Shown: positions 1 through 8,613, numbered from the stretch's first letter. The stretch: DNA of 64,000 bases from CG2-30-51-40 sp041753575 (GCA_041753575.1 JBGSUA010000099.1:1-64000), one strand, 5' to 3'. The notes: generated from the sequence alone by a model not told the origin. Made by a program: numbers and translations.

Positions 1-2096
1 CATATCTCTTCTTGTCCGCCTCTGTGGCTTGTCTCGTAAACGCCTACAATGGCCTTCTCCATCGTAGGATAGAGGTGGTCCTCGCCGATCTTCTCCGGGA
101 AATGCGTCCTCTTGAGGACCCTCATCACGGCCTCGTTAGCCCCGCTCATGGATATATCAACGCCAGCGCTTCTAACCCTGTCCGTCAGCAGCGAAAGGGT
201 CTCCTCCCCGGATGCGTCAATATCGTTTATGCCGTTCGCAACTACTATTATATGCTTTAGTTCTTTTTTCTGGTTCAGTATATCAGTGATCTTGTCCTCC
301 AGGAAGCTCGCGTTGGCGAAGAAAAGAGGGCCTTCAAACCTCACCATTGCAATATACGCGCACTCTTTGAGCCCGTAAGTCTCAGCGCAACGCAGGGCCT
401 CATCCTCGGCCCTCGCCAGAGATGCCATCCTGGGTCTCATGTTCTTGTAAAGAAAGACGCCTATGGAAAGCGCAACTCCTATCATTATACCCTTGTCCAG
501 ATGAGGCGCAAAGGCCAGGGTTGCAAGGAAAGAGACGATAGAGATAGCACCGTCATACCATTGCGCCTTCCATGCATGCACAAAACCTGCCACGTTGATA
601 AGCCCGATCACCGCCATCATTATCACCGCGGCAAGAACTGACTGGGGCAGGTGATAAAGCAGAGGCGTGAGAAACATCAAGACAATCAAAACAGCAGCGC
701 TGGTAAAGACACTGGATAGCCCGGATAAGGCCCCCGCCTGCAGATTGACCGCTGAACGGCTGAATGATCCGGAAACAGGATAACTTTTTCCTATTGCGCC
801 AAACACATTGGCCAGGCCTTGACCGATAAGCTCCTGGTTGGGATCCAGCCGCTGCCCGGTCTTTCCCGCCATAGCCTTTGCAATGGATATCGCCTCCATA
901 AAACCGAGAAGAGCAATGATAGCAGCAAAAGGAAACATATGGGCCACTACCTTGAGATCTATTTTTGGGATTGTAAATGATGGAAGACCCTTTGGTATCT
1001 CTCCTACCACGGCTCCGCCGCCGCTGAAAAGGAGCCCGGCTTCGTTGAGAGTCTTATTTCCCACCTTGAGGGTCCATATTCTTCCATCGGTCTTCGCCCC
1101 AACCATGGTTTTACCTTCAGGATACAAGCGCATGGCACCGTTAGTCCCGACTACGCCAGAGAAAAGAAAGTTCCTGAGAGAGGCTCTTGAAAGTGCAGCC
1201 TCTGCCTTGGCGTGTTCAATCTCTTGACTTATCAGCGTTATTTCATAGTCAGCCTTCAGAACCTCTTTGGCTTCTCCATGGTATTTTGCCTCATCAAGCG
1301 CTTTGAACTTATCGGTTCGCTGATCTGATAGCCGGTCAACAAGGTTTGTCTTTTCATTGAACTTCCCAATCAGGGCTCTTACTTCCTGGGATTCAACAGA
1401 GGATACCGGCACCTTTTCATTGTGCTCAAATCCGGTGGCCCATGATATGACAGTTGTAATCGCAACAGCCACCAGCACGTTTGGTATCCTTGGATTGAGC
1501 CATCGAAGGGCGTACATGGTGGCAAAAGCGCCTAATCCCATGAAAAAGGTGAACCAGTGAGTATGGTTCAAAGCCGCAACGATTACATTGAAAACGGTCT
1601 CATAGTGATGCTCGGAGGTATCCACATAGACTCCGAACAACTTCGATAGCTGTGACGTTGCAATTATTATGGCGGCGGCATTGGTAAAGCCGTTCACAAC
1701 AGGATGAGACAGAAAGTTTACCACTACCCCCAGCCGCAAAATCCCAAGCGCAAATTGAAAAATACCCACCATAAGCGCTAGAAGGATCGCATAAGCGATG
1801 TAGCCCTCGCTTCCGGAAGTCGCCAGAGGGGCTAGGGATGCGGATGTCATCAGGGAGACAACTGCCACAGGCCCCGTAGCCAGTTGCCTGCTCGAGCCAA
1901 ATAGCGCAGCGATCATCGGCGGAAGAAATGCGGCATAAAGGCCGTAATAAGGGGGCAGTCCCGCAAGCTGGGCATAGGCCATTGACTGGGGTATGAGCAC
2001 AAGTGCGACGGTAAGCCCGGCTAACGCGTCCGATCGCAGGGACTCCTTTGAAAAATCCCTGAACCACCCTAGAAATGGAAAGACTTTTTCTAGCAT
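1..2096 (-). CDS. SulP/SLC26-type anion transporter with STAS domain (C-terminus beyond left edge)
   Basis: Inner-membrane anion (sulfate, bicarbonate or similar) transporter. The frame is open from an ATG at 2096 to the window edge (698 codons). Near residues 37-55 it carries the SulP signature PQSMAYAQLAGLPPYYGLY, followed by many hydrophobic segments and, from about residue 580, a cytoplasmic STAS domain (VRFEGPLFFANASFLED, then a conserved IDASGEETL loop). A GGAGG ribosome site lies 6-7 bases before the ATG, and the TetR gene ends only 15 bases upstream, so the two genes are probably cotranscribed. Odd point: residues about 225-365 between two membrane segments form a long polar, partly coiled-coil insertion not present in short SulP proteins. 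Family assignment is secure; the substrate is not known. Confidence 0.9.
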   Translation of the reverse strand, partial: MLEKVFPFLGWFRDFSKESLRSDALAGLTVALVLIPQSMAYAQLAGLPPYYGLYAAFLPPMIAALFGSSRQLATGPVAVVSLMTSASLAPLATSGSEGYIAYAILLALMVGIFQFALGILRLGVVVNFLSHPVVNGFTNAAAIIIATSQLSKLFGVYVDTSEHHYETVFNVIVAALNHTHWFTFFMGLGAFATMYALRWLNPRIPNVLVAVAITTVISWATGFEHNEKVPVSSVESQEVRALIGKFNEKTNLVDRLSDQRTDKFKALDEAKYHGEAKEVLKADYEITLISQEIEHAKAEAALSRASLRNFLFSGVVGTNGAMRLYPEGKTMVGAKTDGRIWTLKVGNKTLNEAGLLFSGGGAVVGEIPKGLPSFTIPKIDLKVVAHMFPFAAIIALLGFMEAISIAKAMAGKTGQRLDPNQELIGQGLANVFGAIGKSYPVSGSFSRSAVNLQAGALSGLSSVFTSAAVLIVLMFLTPLLYHLPQSVLAAVIMMAVIGLINVAGFVHAWKAQWYDGAISIVSFLATLAFAPHLDKGIMIGVALSIGVFLYKNMRPRMASLARAEDEALRCAETYGLKECAYIAMVRFEGPLFFANASFLEDKITDILNQKKELKHIIVVANGINDIDASGEETLSLLTDRVRSAGVDISMSGANEAVMRVLKRTHFPEKIGEDHLYPTMEKAIVGVYETSHRGGQEEI

Positions 2097-2111
2097 GAGC
2101 ACCTCCAACTA

Positions 2112-2702
2112 TTATCTTGTACTTTTTCTCAATATCCTTTTGCAGGACATCAAGAGTTCTTTAAATAGACTTTCCGCATCATAAAGCCTGTAGGTATTAA
2201 GTCTCGAAACGGAATCAACAAGGGCGAACAATATCATTGCCACTTTTCTAGGAGTTATCTCTTCACTGATTGATCCGTCCCTTTGGCCCTCCGCAATGAC
2301 CGCGTCAAAAACATCTACAAAGCAGGTATATATTGCCTCAAGCTCCTCCCGGAAAAGCGGATTAACCTCTGAAAGCTCGTAGGCATCATGCCTGTGCAAC
2401 AGCAAAAACTTCTCTTCCATCGAGACAGAGTAAGACAGATAGAATGATATAAGGTGTTCCGCCTTACCAAGGCCGCTGCCGAGGTGTCCTGATTTTTCGA
2501 AATCTGAGAAGTCCCGGATTATCGAGCCTCTAAACTCCCTCAGTATTGCAAGAAAAAGCTCCTCCTTGGTCTTGAAGTGGTAAAATATAGTGCCCTCGGC
2601 AGCGCCGGTATTTCTTGCTATCTCGGCAATATTGGTATTCTTGAAGCCCTTGCTGGCAAAAAGGTGGGCGGCAACTTCCAATATTTTTTCTCTTTTTTTC
2701 AA
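2112..2702 (-). CDS. TetR/AcrR-family transcriptional regulator
   Basis: 196-residue one-component repressor. The N-terminal 50 residues are a classic TetR helix-turn-helix (KILEVAAHLFASKGF, then TNIAEIARNTGAAEGTIFYHF), followed by a helical ligand-binding half with no recognised specificity. The start is a TTG at 2702 with a GGAGA ribosome site 6 bases upstream; no ATG with a comparable site exists. It lies directly in front of the SulP gene (15-base gap) and most likely controls itself and that gene through the inverted repeats just upstream at 2722-2743. Ligand unknown. Confidence 0.88.
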   Translation of the reverse strand: MKKREKILEVAAHLFASKGFKNTNIAEIARNTGAAEGTIFYHFKTKEELFLAILREFRGSIIRDFSDFEKSGHLGSGLGKAEHLISFYLSYSVSMEEKFLLLHRHDAYELSEVNPLFREELEAIYTCFVDVFDAVIAEGQRDGSISEEITPRKVAMILFALVDSVSRLNTYRLYDAESLFKELLMSCKRILRKSTR

Positions 2703-2721
2703 ACGATGTCTCCAAAATTAT

Positions 2722-2743
2722 AAACTGAGTGCTCAGTCAGTTT
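2722..2743. promoter_or_regulatory. Probable TetR operator (two overlapping inverted repeats)
   Basis: ACTGAG-TG-CTCAGT (2724-2737) is a near-perfect 14-base palindrome, overlapped by a wider repeat AAACTGA (2722-2728) and TCAGTTT (2737-2743). It begins 20 bases upstream of the TetR start. The TGA...TCA half-site pattern is typical of TetR/AcrR operators. Inference: autoregulatory operator for the TetR-SulP unit. Confidence 0.6.
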
Positions 2744-2782
2744 TTTAATAGAACACCATGGCACTTTAAGTCAATAGAAAAA

Positions 2783-2895
2783 TTTGATGAACTCCTAAAA
2801 ACTCGCAATTGCGAAGGCAAATCAAAAAGCTTCAGAAACAAGGCGACCACAACTTCTGCGACTGCTTTAAGATTTTCCGTGCAGCAGCTTTTATG
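2783..2895 (+). repeat. Intergenic repeat, copy A (degenerate, short)
   Basis: Begins TTTGATGAACTCCTAAAAAC and contains AAAAAGCTTCAGAAACAAGG, which matches copy D (24143) at nearly every base; ends near GTGCAGCAGC. It lacks the right-hand inverted terminus present in copies B and C. It fills most of the gap between the TetR operator and radC; nothing else coding is seen between 2744 and 2984. Confidence 0.55.
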
Positions 2896-2984
2896 CTTTG
2901 CTATAAATAAAGCAATGAAAAGTTGCGCTTTCCAAAAGAACTGAAAAGAATCAGCCTTGCGCGGTTATTCCCCGGAGTTCGTTT

Positions 2985-3716
2985 ATGGAAAAAGATGAAT
3001 GGCAGAAAAGAGGCTCAGGGCACCGAAATCGAATGAGGCAGAGATTCATGGATGCCGGCCTGGAGAGGTTCTCCGATGAAGAAGTGGTGGAGTTTCTCCT
3101 TACACTTGGCACACCCAGGGGAGATCTCAAGATCCCGGCCCGTGAAGCGGTAAGTCTCTTTGGTGGTCTGGCTGGGACACTTTCGGCTCCACCCGAAAAG
3201 TTAATGGAAATAAAGGGAATCGGCGCCAAGAATGCCCTCTATCTGGGTCTCGTCCACCAGGTCGCAAACAGGTACCTTCGTGACCGCATGACCGGAAAAG
3301 ATTTCTTCACGTCCTCAAAGGACGTATTCGACTATCTCTTTTATGCCATGAGGGATCTGTCCCGTGAGACCTTCAAGGTTATATTTCTTTCCAGAAAAAA
3401 TGAACTGATCGCGGACAGGGATCTATTCATAGGAACTCTCACCGAAAGTGCGGTCTATCCCAGGGACATACTTACCGCATCCCTCGAACACAAGGCCGCC
3501 TCGCTTATATTCGCACACAATCACCCATCCGGAGACCCGGCACCCTCCTCCGCCGACATGCAGATAACCAAGAAACTGACCTGGGCATCACGGATTATGG
3601 GGCTACAGGTACTCGACCACATCATAGTAGGTCGGAACGTCTATTTCAGCTTTGCCGATGAAGGTCTCATAGCTTCATTTGTGAAAGAATTCGAGGAGAA
3701 ACTTCCTCAATTTTGA
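2985..3716 (+). CDS. radC: RadC-family JAB-domain protein (UPF0758)
   Basis: 243 residues, normal length for RadC. The N-terminal third has a helix-hairpin-helix region (LMEIKGIGAKNALYL, about 74-90). The C-terminal two thirds form the JAB/MPN metalloprotease-like domain with a conserved Glu (LTESAVYPRD) and the zinc motif HNHPSGDPAPSSAD (HxH...D). In spite of its name a direct role in DNA repair is doubtful in other bacteria. It stands alone on the plus strand; its last 10 bases overlap the tail of the converging downstream gene. Start ATG 2985 follows a weak GGAG-like site (CCCCGGAGTTCGTTT). Confidence 0.92.
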   Translation: MEKDEWQKRGSGHRNRMRQRFMDAGLERFSDEEVVEFLLTLGTPRGDLKIPAREAVSLFGGLAGTLSAPPEKLMEIKGIGAKNALYLGLVHQVANRYLRDRMTGKDFFTSSKDVFDYLFYAMRDLSRETFKVIFLSRKNELIADRDLFIGTLTESAVYPRDILTASLEHKAASLIFAHNHPSGDPAPSSADMQITKKLTWASRIMGLQVLDHIIVGRNVYFSFADEGLIASFVKEFEEKLPQF

Positions 3717-4516
3717 TCATCTTTCAGTGAAACAAGTCTGAGACCGTGCGACTCTCTCAGTGCCTTCCAGAGTTCCTTTATGATAAAATGGATGCAACCT
3801 TCTTCATCCAATTCTTTTCCTGAGCCTGTTCTGCAGGAGCCGGCAAGGGCCTTGTTTTCCGGAACCCTGAAACTGCTTTTTATGTAGCCCCCCAGTCTTG
3901 GTTCCAGGATATTCAATTTCCCTTCATCCATTCTTCCTATGGCAACCTTGTCTTTCAAAGAAAGATCTGAAATCAGGCTCAGAACCGCCTCCTGTGACGT
4001 CTTGGGCACGGTTCTGCCGAAGAACTCCAGATGAGGGCTGTTGCTCCTTATCCGGTCCAGATGGATGACCGTCCTCATCAGACGTTTGACAGCCTCATAT
4101 ATTCCGGGGTTTTGACTGGCGCGGGAGCCCGCTACGTTCAGGGCTTTTATGCCGCTATTGGCAACCCATTCCGCGATCTCCGCGGCCGCTTTGAATTGTG
4201 AGGTCCTTTCCAGATCAACATGGAGACAGGGACGGCCGTGCCTCATTGCCAGATCCCTTGTCAGAGCCGAGCCTCCCTTAAGCTCTCCATGTGAGACGAC
4301 AAGAGTCCCATCCGAGTCCAGGACATTTCTCTCGGTCCTGTCCTCATAGCTTTCCGTGGGCATCTCATCAAGCAAATAACTCTGCGGAAGGGGGCCTTGC
4401 TCGGTTTTTCTTCCTTTGGCAATCCATCCTCTATATGAAAGCCCAGCCTCAATTGCAGCGTCAAGCGCCGCAAGGTCAGCCCCGGTCTGCCCGCCCGAAA
4501 CAATCCTGTCAAGCAT
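3707..4516 (-). CDS. Putative molybdenum-carrier (SLOG/YpsA-like Rossmann) protein with extra C-terminal domain
   Basis: 269 residues. Residues 1-155 match the putative molybdenum carrier family, a Rossmann-like SLOG fold: IVSGGQTGADLAALDAA at the N-terminus, then GYxxKGRKTEQGPLP-like and GGSALTRDLA motifs, and VAGSRASQNPGIYE near 130-145. Residues about 160-269 are an additional domain that I cannot name (repeated short beta-like stretches, VLSLISDLSLKDKVAIG, LGGYIKSSFRV). The family name comes from a structural cofactor link, not from a proven function here. The gene converges on radC with a 10-base tail overlap. Confidence 0.75.
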   Translation of the reverse strand: MLDRIVSGGQTGADLAALDAAIEAGLSYRGWIAKGRKTEQGPLPQSYLLDEMPTESYEDRTERNVLDSDGTLVVSHGELKGGSALTRDLAMRHGRPCLHVDLERTSQFKAAAEIAEWVANSGIKALNVAGSRASQNPGIYEAVKRLMRTVIHLDRIRSNSPHLEFFGRTVPKTSQEAVLSLISDLSLKDKVAIGRMDEGKLNILEPRLGGYIKSSFRVPENKALAGSCRTGSGKELDEEGCIHFIIKELWKALRESHGLRLVSLKDDQN

Positions 4517-4606
4517 AATCCCTGTCTCTCCATGCCAGGCCCAGCCATATCAACGCATACTCATTGAAGGCCCCGGCGATTTCCAGGCCGGCGTTATTTA
4601 TCGACT

Positions 4607-4972
4607 TTACAACAAACCGGGATGACGGCCCAATTCTTCTTCTATGGAGCCGGTGTCCTCAGAGTTATAAAGTATGATATTCTGGAGGTGAAAAAGGCTG
4701 TCAGGGCCTATTTCCGTGAATCTTATCGCCGCGCTTCCGTCCTCGCATCTGATCACAACTCCTTTTACCTCTATTGATAACTCACTGCTGGCCCCCAGCA
4801 TTATTATCCTGACACGGCATTCGATTCCTGATTCAAGATGAGCATCTATGGGAAGAAGACATCCCCCGATGCTCAGATTAAGAATCTTATCCGTTCGATA
4901 AACCCTGTCGGTCTCAAGCTCGGCTCCCACGTCAAAGGGAATCCGCACAAACCTGCGTCTTTCAGAAGGCAT
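4607..4972 (-). CDS. PilZ-domain protein (c-di-GMP receptor)
   Basis: 121 residues, a stand-alone PilZ domain. It shows the RxxxR c-di-GMP switch (RRRFVRIPFDV, residues 4-14) and the second motif in NLSIGGCLL (about residues 30-38, N-x-S-x-x-G), so both binding motifs are present. The ATG at 4972 has a GGAGG site 5 bases upstream; a TTG six codons earlier overlaps that site and is less likely. It follows the cyclase gene on the same strand and probably belongs to the 8.35-4.6 kb signalling operon. Confidence 0.82.
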   Translation of the reverse strand: MPSERRRFVRIPFDVGAELETDRVYRTDKILNLSIGGCLLPIDAHLESGIECRVRIIMLGASSELSIEVKGVVIRCEDGSAAIRFTEIGPDSLFHLQNIILYNSEDTGSIEEELGRHPGLL

Positions 4973-5097
4973 AAAACCTCCAGTACCCAAAAAAACCGCA
5001 TTGACAAATCAGCAGTCACAAAAGTTGAGTCGTCGCCCTGGAATATTATAAGCAGACCTTTATGAAATTCCATCCTGACATTATCAAAAGCATCCAA
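4873..5097 (-). CDS. Small open frame between cyclase and PilZ genes (uncertain)
   Basis: 74 codons, overlapping the first 100 bases of the PilZ gene in another frame. It starts 8 bases after the cyclase stop with an excellent site (AGGAGAAGGATTGG before ATG). The first 40 residues (MDAFDNVRMEFHKGLLIIFQ and on) look protein-like; the rest reads across the PilZ start and is probably not meaningful. Either a real short gene, or the N-terminus of a longer PilZ protein separated by a frameshift near the run of seven T (4989-4995). Function unknown. Confidence 0.35.
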   Translation of the reverse strand: MDAFDNVRMEFHKGLLIIFQGDDSTFVTADLSMRFFWVLEVLCLLKDAGLCGFPLTWEPSLRPTGFIERIRFLI

Positions 5098-5105
5098 TCC
5101 TTCTC

Positions 5106-7268
5106 CTAAGAGGCAATGATTCCTCTGATGGTACTATAGAAGGCCGGAGCTACCCAGGTAAACCGCACCGCAACCTCACTGCCTCCTCCTTGCGCTTCCT
5201 TTACAGAGATCACCTTGGCAAATATGCTGCACCTTTCCTCCAAGCCCTTCTCATTCCTGGCATCGAGACGCAAGTCCTCCCATTCCTTTAACAACCCCGA
5301 GCAAATCAGAATCGCAGATTTAAGGCTTATCTCCGTTATAAGGGCTGAGTCATTTGCCCCGCTTATCATTTTATCTTTGACCCTGTAGAGATTGACCTTA
5401 ATCGGCGAGGAAAGATGCCTTAACTCGTCGTCTTTTGAGGGAAGCCGGATGTTATAAGGTTCGCCCAATCCCCTTACCTCGTAAAGGGTGACCGGGGCGG
5501 GAACCCCTTTCATCTGCACCTTAAGCAGTTCCCCAGTTTCAAGCAGTCCTGAGAGTCTTTCAAATGTAGAAGGACTTATTAATACCTGACCGCCCACCGT
5601 GAAAGACTCCATTCGCCCCGTAAAATTCACCTGCGCCCCTACTACGCCATACTTCGTGCGCCTTTCGGAACCTATGTTGCCTACCACTACATTTCCTGTG
5701 TTTACAGCAATGCCCATCTCAAGATGACCGAAGCCTTCTCTCTCGTTGACCGCGTTTACCTCCTCCATGGCAAGCTGCATTTTCAGCGCGCAGGAAACTG
5801 CCTGGAGCGCGTGGGCCTCCATTGGCTCCGGCGCCCCAAAAAACGCCAGTATCCCGTCACCTATTATCTCATCTATAACGGCCCGGTGATCCATCAAGAT
5901 CTCTATCATCTTGCTGAGGTAACGATTCAGGAACAGGACTACGCGCTCTGGTTCCATTTGGCTTGTGAGAGCGGTGAACCCCCGAAGATCCGACATCAAT
6001 ATGGTCAGCTCCCTGTTTTCTCCACCCAGGGCAAGCCCGTCAGCGGATTCCATGAGTCGCTTAACCACCTCCGCCGTCACATATCGGCCGAAGGTGTCCC
6101 TTATGAAGTCCCTCTTTTCTATATATTCCTCCAATTGACGGCCCAGGGTATTGAAAGAATGCGCCAGTTCTCTTATCTCGCTTGCCCCGGACTCAGGCGC
6201 CTTGACCGAGAAGTCTCCTTTCCCGAGCCTTGCGGTTGCGGCGGACAGATTTCTGAGGGTCCTCGTGATACTTCGAGAGAGGAAGACGATCACTATGCAC
6301 ATCAAAGCGAGGCCTGCTATACCCATTGCCAGGAGCTTCTTTGTAAGCCCGACCACATCGCCCAACAGCTCCGAAGCCGGGAATATGATGCCAAGTGACC
6401 ATCCGGATGAGCCAACCGGCGCGTAATAGAGGTATGAATCGCGGCCTCTCAGGAAATCCTTCAACCCTGCGAATCCCTTTTCACCTCGTATCATATTACG
6501 GCTGACAAGACGGAGTTTCGGGTCTCCAAGTGCCTCGGCCAGGCTGAAGAGGCTCTCCCGCATTACGAGTCCTCGGTCCGGGTGGGTGATAAAATCCCCG
6601 TTCTGGGAAACGAGAAAGGCGTAGCCGCTCTGGTAGATACGCACTTCAGCCAAGAGGCTCTCCAACCATTCAAGGGATATATCAGCGGTGGCTACCCCTG
6701 CGAATTGCCTCTCTTCTCCTCTACGCCGGAAGAAAGGCACAGAATAAGTAGCCATGAGAATATCTCCCCCGCCTTCGTCATAATAAGGAACGCTCCATTG
6801 GGGATTTCGGGTCTCCTTGGATATCTGATACCAGTCCAGCGCAAAATAATTGTATAACTCGCCACCCAGAAAACTGAACACTATGCCGTCATCGCCTCGA
6901 AAGCCGTAGGGGGCGCAGAATTTGAGTTCGGGACTTAACGCATAAGGCTCATTAGCTATTGCGATGCCGAAGATCTCCGGGTTCGCTTCGAGGTTCCCCT
7001 CTATGAGAGGCACCAGGCCCTCATTGTTAAAGGACTGGATTTCCATCAGTGAGGCGATGCTTGCAGGAACACCCTCCACGCCCCTGAGTACGACCTCTAT
7101 CTGGTGGGAGATAGAAAGGGTAAGATTCTTAGCCCTTTCCTCCACCTCCATAATCACAGTCCTTCGCGATACCAGATAATTGTATCCAAAAGCAGAAATG
7201 AATATGAGGGCCGCGGCTCCGCCAATAGAAAGGATCAATCTTGTCGCAATAGAATATCCAGGTCTCAT
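5106..7268 (-). CDS. Membrane-bound class III adenylate/guanylate cyclase, Cache-HAMP-cyclase with PilZ-like C-terminus
   Basis: 720 residues from the ATG at 7268 (GGGAG site 8 bases upstream); the open frame continues further 5' but into the preceding gene. Order: membrane segment about 10-30; a large extracytoplasmic Cache-type sensor (about 35-305, with FAGVATADISLEWLES-like motif); membrane segment about 310-330; HAMP (SAATARLGKGDFSV); class III catalytic domain about 420-600 with metal aspartates in LMSDLRGFT and IIGDGILAFFG and the transition-state NxxxR in VNFTGRMES. The last 110 residues resemble a PilZ-like beta barrel (ALITEISLKSAILICSG) without an RxxxR motif. Produces cAMP (or cGMP) in response to an external signal, perhaps delivered by the upstream binding protein. 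Substrate choice cannot be decided from sequence. Confidence 0.88.
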   Translation of the reverse strand: MRPGYSIATRLILSIGGAAALIFISAFGYNYLVSRRTVIMEVEERAKNLTLSISHQIEVVLRGVEGVPASIASLMEIQSFNNEGLVPLIEGNLEANPEIFGIAIANEPYALSPELKFCAPYGFRGDDGIVFSFLGGELYNYFALDWYQISKETRNPQWSVPYYDEGGGDILMATYSVPFFRRRGEERQFAGVATADISLEWLESLLAEVRIYQSGYAFLVSQNGDFITHPDRGLVMRESLFSLAEALGDPKLRLVSRNMIRGEKGFAGLKDFLRGRDSYLYYAPVGSSGWSLGIIFPASELLGDVVGLTKKLLAMGIAGLALMCIVIVFLSRSITRTLRNLSAATARLGKGDFSVKAPESGASEIRELAHSFNTLGRQLEEYIEKRDFIRDTFGRYVTAEVVKRLMESADGLALGGENRELTILMSDLRGFTALTSQMEPERVVLFLNRYLSKMIEILMDHRAVIDEIIGDGILAFFGAPEPMEAHALQAVSCALKMQLAMEEVNAVNEREGFGHLEMGIAVNTGNVVVGNIGSERRTKYGVVGAQVNFTGRMESFTVGGQVLISPSTFERLSGLLETGELLKVQMKGVPAPVTLYEVRGLGEPYNIRLPSKDDELRHLSSPIKVNLYRVKDKMISGANDSALITEISLKSAILICSGLLKEWEDLRLDARNEKGLEERCSIFAKVISVKEAQGGGSEVAVRFTWVAPAFYSTIRGIIAS

Positions 7269-7329
7269 TGGCCCTACTCCCGTAACAGCATTCCAGGCAC
7301 GGAGAACCTTGATGTGGGGGAAAGCTCGC

Positions 7330-8346
7330 TCAGGGGCGCCCTCCTCCCCGCGGGCCAAACCGGAATGATTCATAAGAAGGCACTGTTTCGATGAACCTGC
7401 CTTTCTTAAGTTCAGCAGCCACTTCCATGTATGCCTGCTCTGAGAGCATCCCCAGAGGTGGGGCATCTTCAAATCGGATAACGTCCTTCATGCGCTCAAG
7501 CATCCATCGTTGATGAACGCGGTTTGTGGCAGTCTTTGAGGCATAAACGTATTTCATTACGATATCCAGGGCCTCCTCCGGATGGCTGAAACAATATTCC
7601 CAGCCAGCGATAGAGGCCGCCGCAAAATCGGCGCATAAAGAAGGGTTCTCCAGACAGGTCTTCTCCAGACAATAAATGCCGTCTTCAGGGAATCTCATGC
7701 CATAGTCAGACAAAAGAAATGTGGTAAGTTCCTCCGGAGCCAATCCCGCATTCATCAATTGATGATACTCGTTGTACCACATAGCCGATGCGGCATCCAC
7801 TCCCGACCTGAGGAAAAGGTTCATGGTGGTGCCCTGGGGTATGATCCTGGGATTCAGCTTATATTTGCGAAAAAATGCCTCAGGCAGGAGCCTGAACTCA
7901 CCGCCCCAGAGCCCGATCTTTCTGTCCTTGAGATCTTCAGGTCTTGATATGCCTGAGGACTTCCTCGCAACAAGCATATAAGCAGATTTCTGAACTATCT
8001 GCGCTATGTTTACAAGGCGCAATCCCTGCGTGCGCACTGTAATGCCCCGGAATAGAAACATCGTGGCAAAATCCGCCTTCCCATCAGCGAGCATCTCCGA
8101 GCCGGGAAGATCAGGGCCCCCCCGCATGATCTCAACATCAAGACCCTTTTCCCTGTAAAAACCTTTCTCAAAGGCCGCGTAGAATCCCGCAAACTGTGCC
8201 TGATGGATCCACTGCGGCAGGAATCTCACCTTTCTAAGAGCATCCTCCCTAGCCTCTACACCGTAAACCGCCATAACAAGGCAAAGGACAAAGATAATTG
8301 AACCCACCCAACGCCTCAATCGGCAGGTAATGCCCATTGAATCCAC
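7330..8346 (-). CDS. SsuA/THI5-like periplasmic substrate-binding protein
   Basis: About 338 residues of the NMT1/THI5 (SsuA-like) binding-protein family: signal peptide (RRWVGSIIFVLCLVMAVYGV), then FLPQWIHQAQFAGFYAAFEKG and KGFYREKGLDVEI, typical of pyrimidine/thiamine-precursor and taurine-like binders. A GTG at 8346 has GGAGG at ideal spacing; an ATG three codons later is the alternative. No permease or ATPase gene lies nearby; instead the next gene, 61 bases downstream, is the Cache-HAMP cyclase. Inference: it may serve as a sensory ligand carrier for that cyclase rather than for import. Ligand unknown. Confidence 0.82.
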   Translation of the reverse strand: MDSMGITCRLRRWVGSIIFVLCLVMAVYGVEAREDALRKVRFLPQWIHQAQFAGFYAAFEKGFYREKGLDVEIMRGGPDLPGSEMLADGKADFATMFLFRGITVRTQGLRLVNIAQIVQKSAYMLVARKSSGISRPEDLKDRKIGLWGGEFRLLPEAFFRKYKLNPRIIPQGTTMNLFLRSGVDAASAMWYNEYHQLMNAGLAPEELTTFLLSDYGMRFPEDGIYCLEKTCLENPSLCADFAAASIAGWEYCFSHPEEALDIVMKYVYASKTATNRVHQRWMLERMKDVIRFEDAPPLGMLSEQAYMEVAAELKKGRFIETVPSYESFRFGPRGGGRP

Positions 8347-8599
8347 ACGAAACCTCCGATGTGAATAACGGAGGGGTCTGTATGAATATGAAAATAAGGA
8401 GGGCTTCCGATAGTTCCCAGTAAAAGGCCATGAGACACGCCCTACCCCATTTTCAGACGAGAAACCTCTCAGCTTTATTGAATGGCAGATCGTCAAGCCG
8501 GGACTTCTATTTCTACCATCTACTCCAATCTCAGTCATGTGCGGAATATTTCCGTGTTTCATTCTATCACCGCTTTCCGGCCGACATGTTCTATTCCAT

Positions 8600-8613
8600 T
8601 CTATTTAAATAGA
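8600..8613. promoter_or_regulatory. Perfect 14-base palindrome upstream of the binding-protein gene
   Basis: TCTATTTAAATAGA is perfectly self-complementary and lies about 255 bases upstream of the 8346 start, in a 394-base gap (8347-8740) that otherwise shows no gene. The short direct motif CTATTCCATT precedes it. It could be an operator or a promoter region; no regulator is assigned. Confidence 0.3.

Noticed and set aside
5724..6398. Long open frame opposite the cyclase gene (plus strand, 224 codons).
   Set aside because: Antisense shadow of the cyclase catalytic and HAMP region; no domain, no ribosome site.
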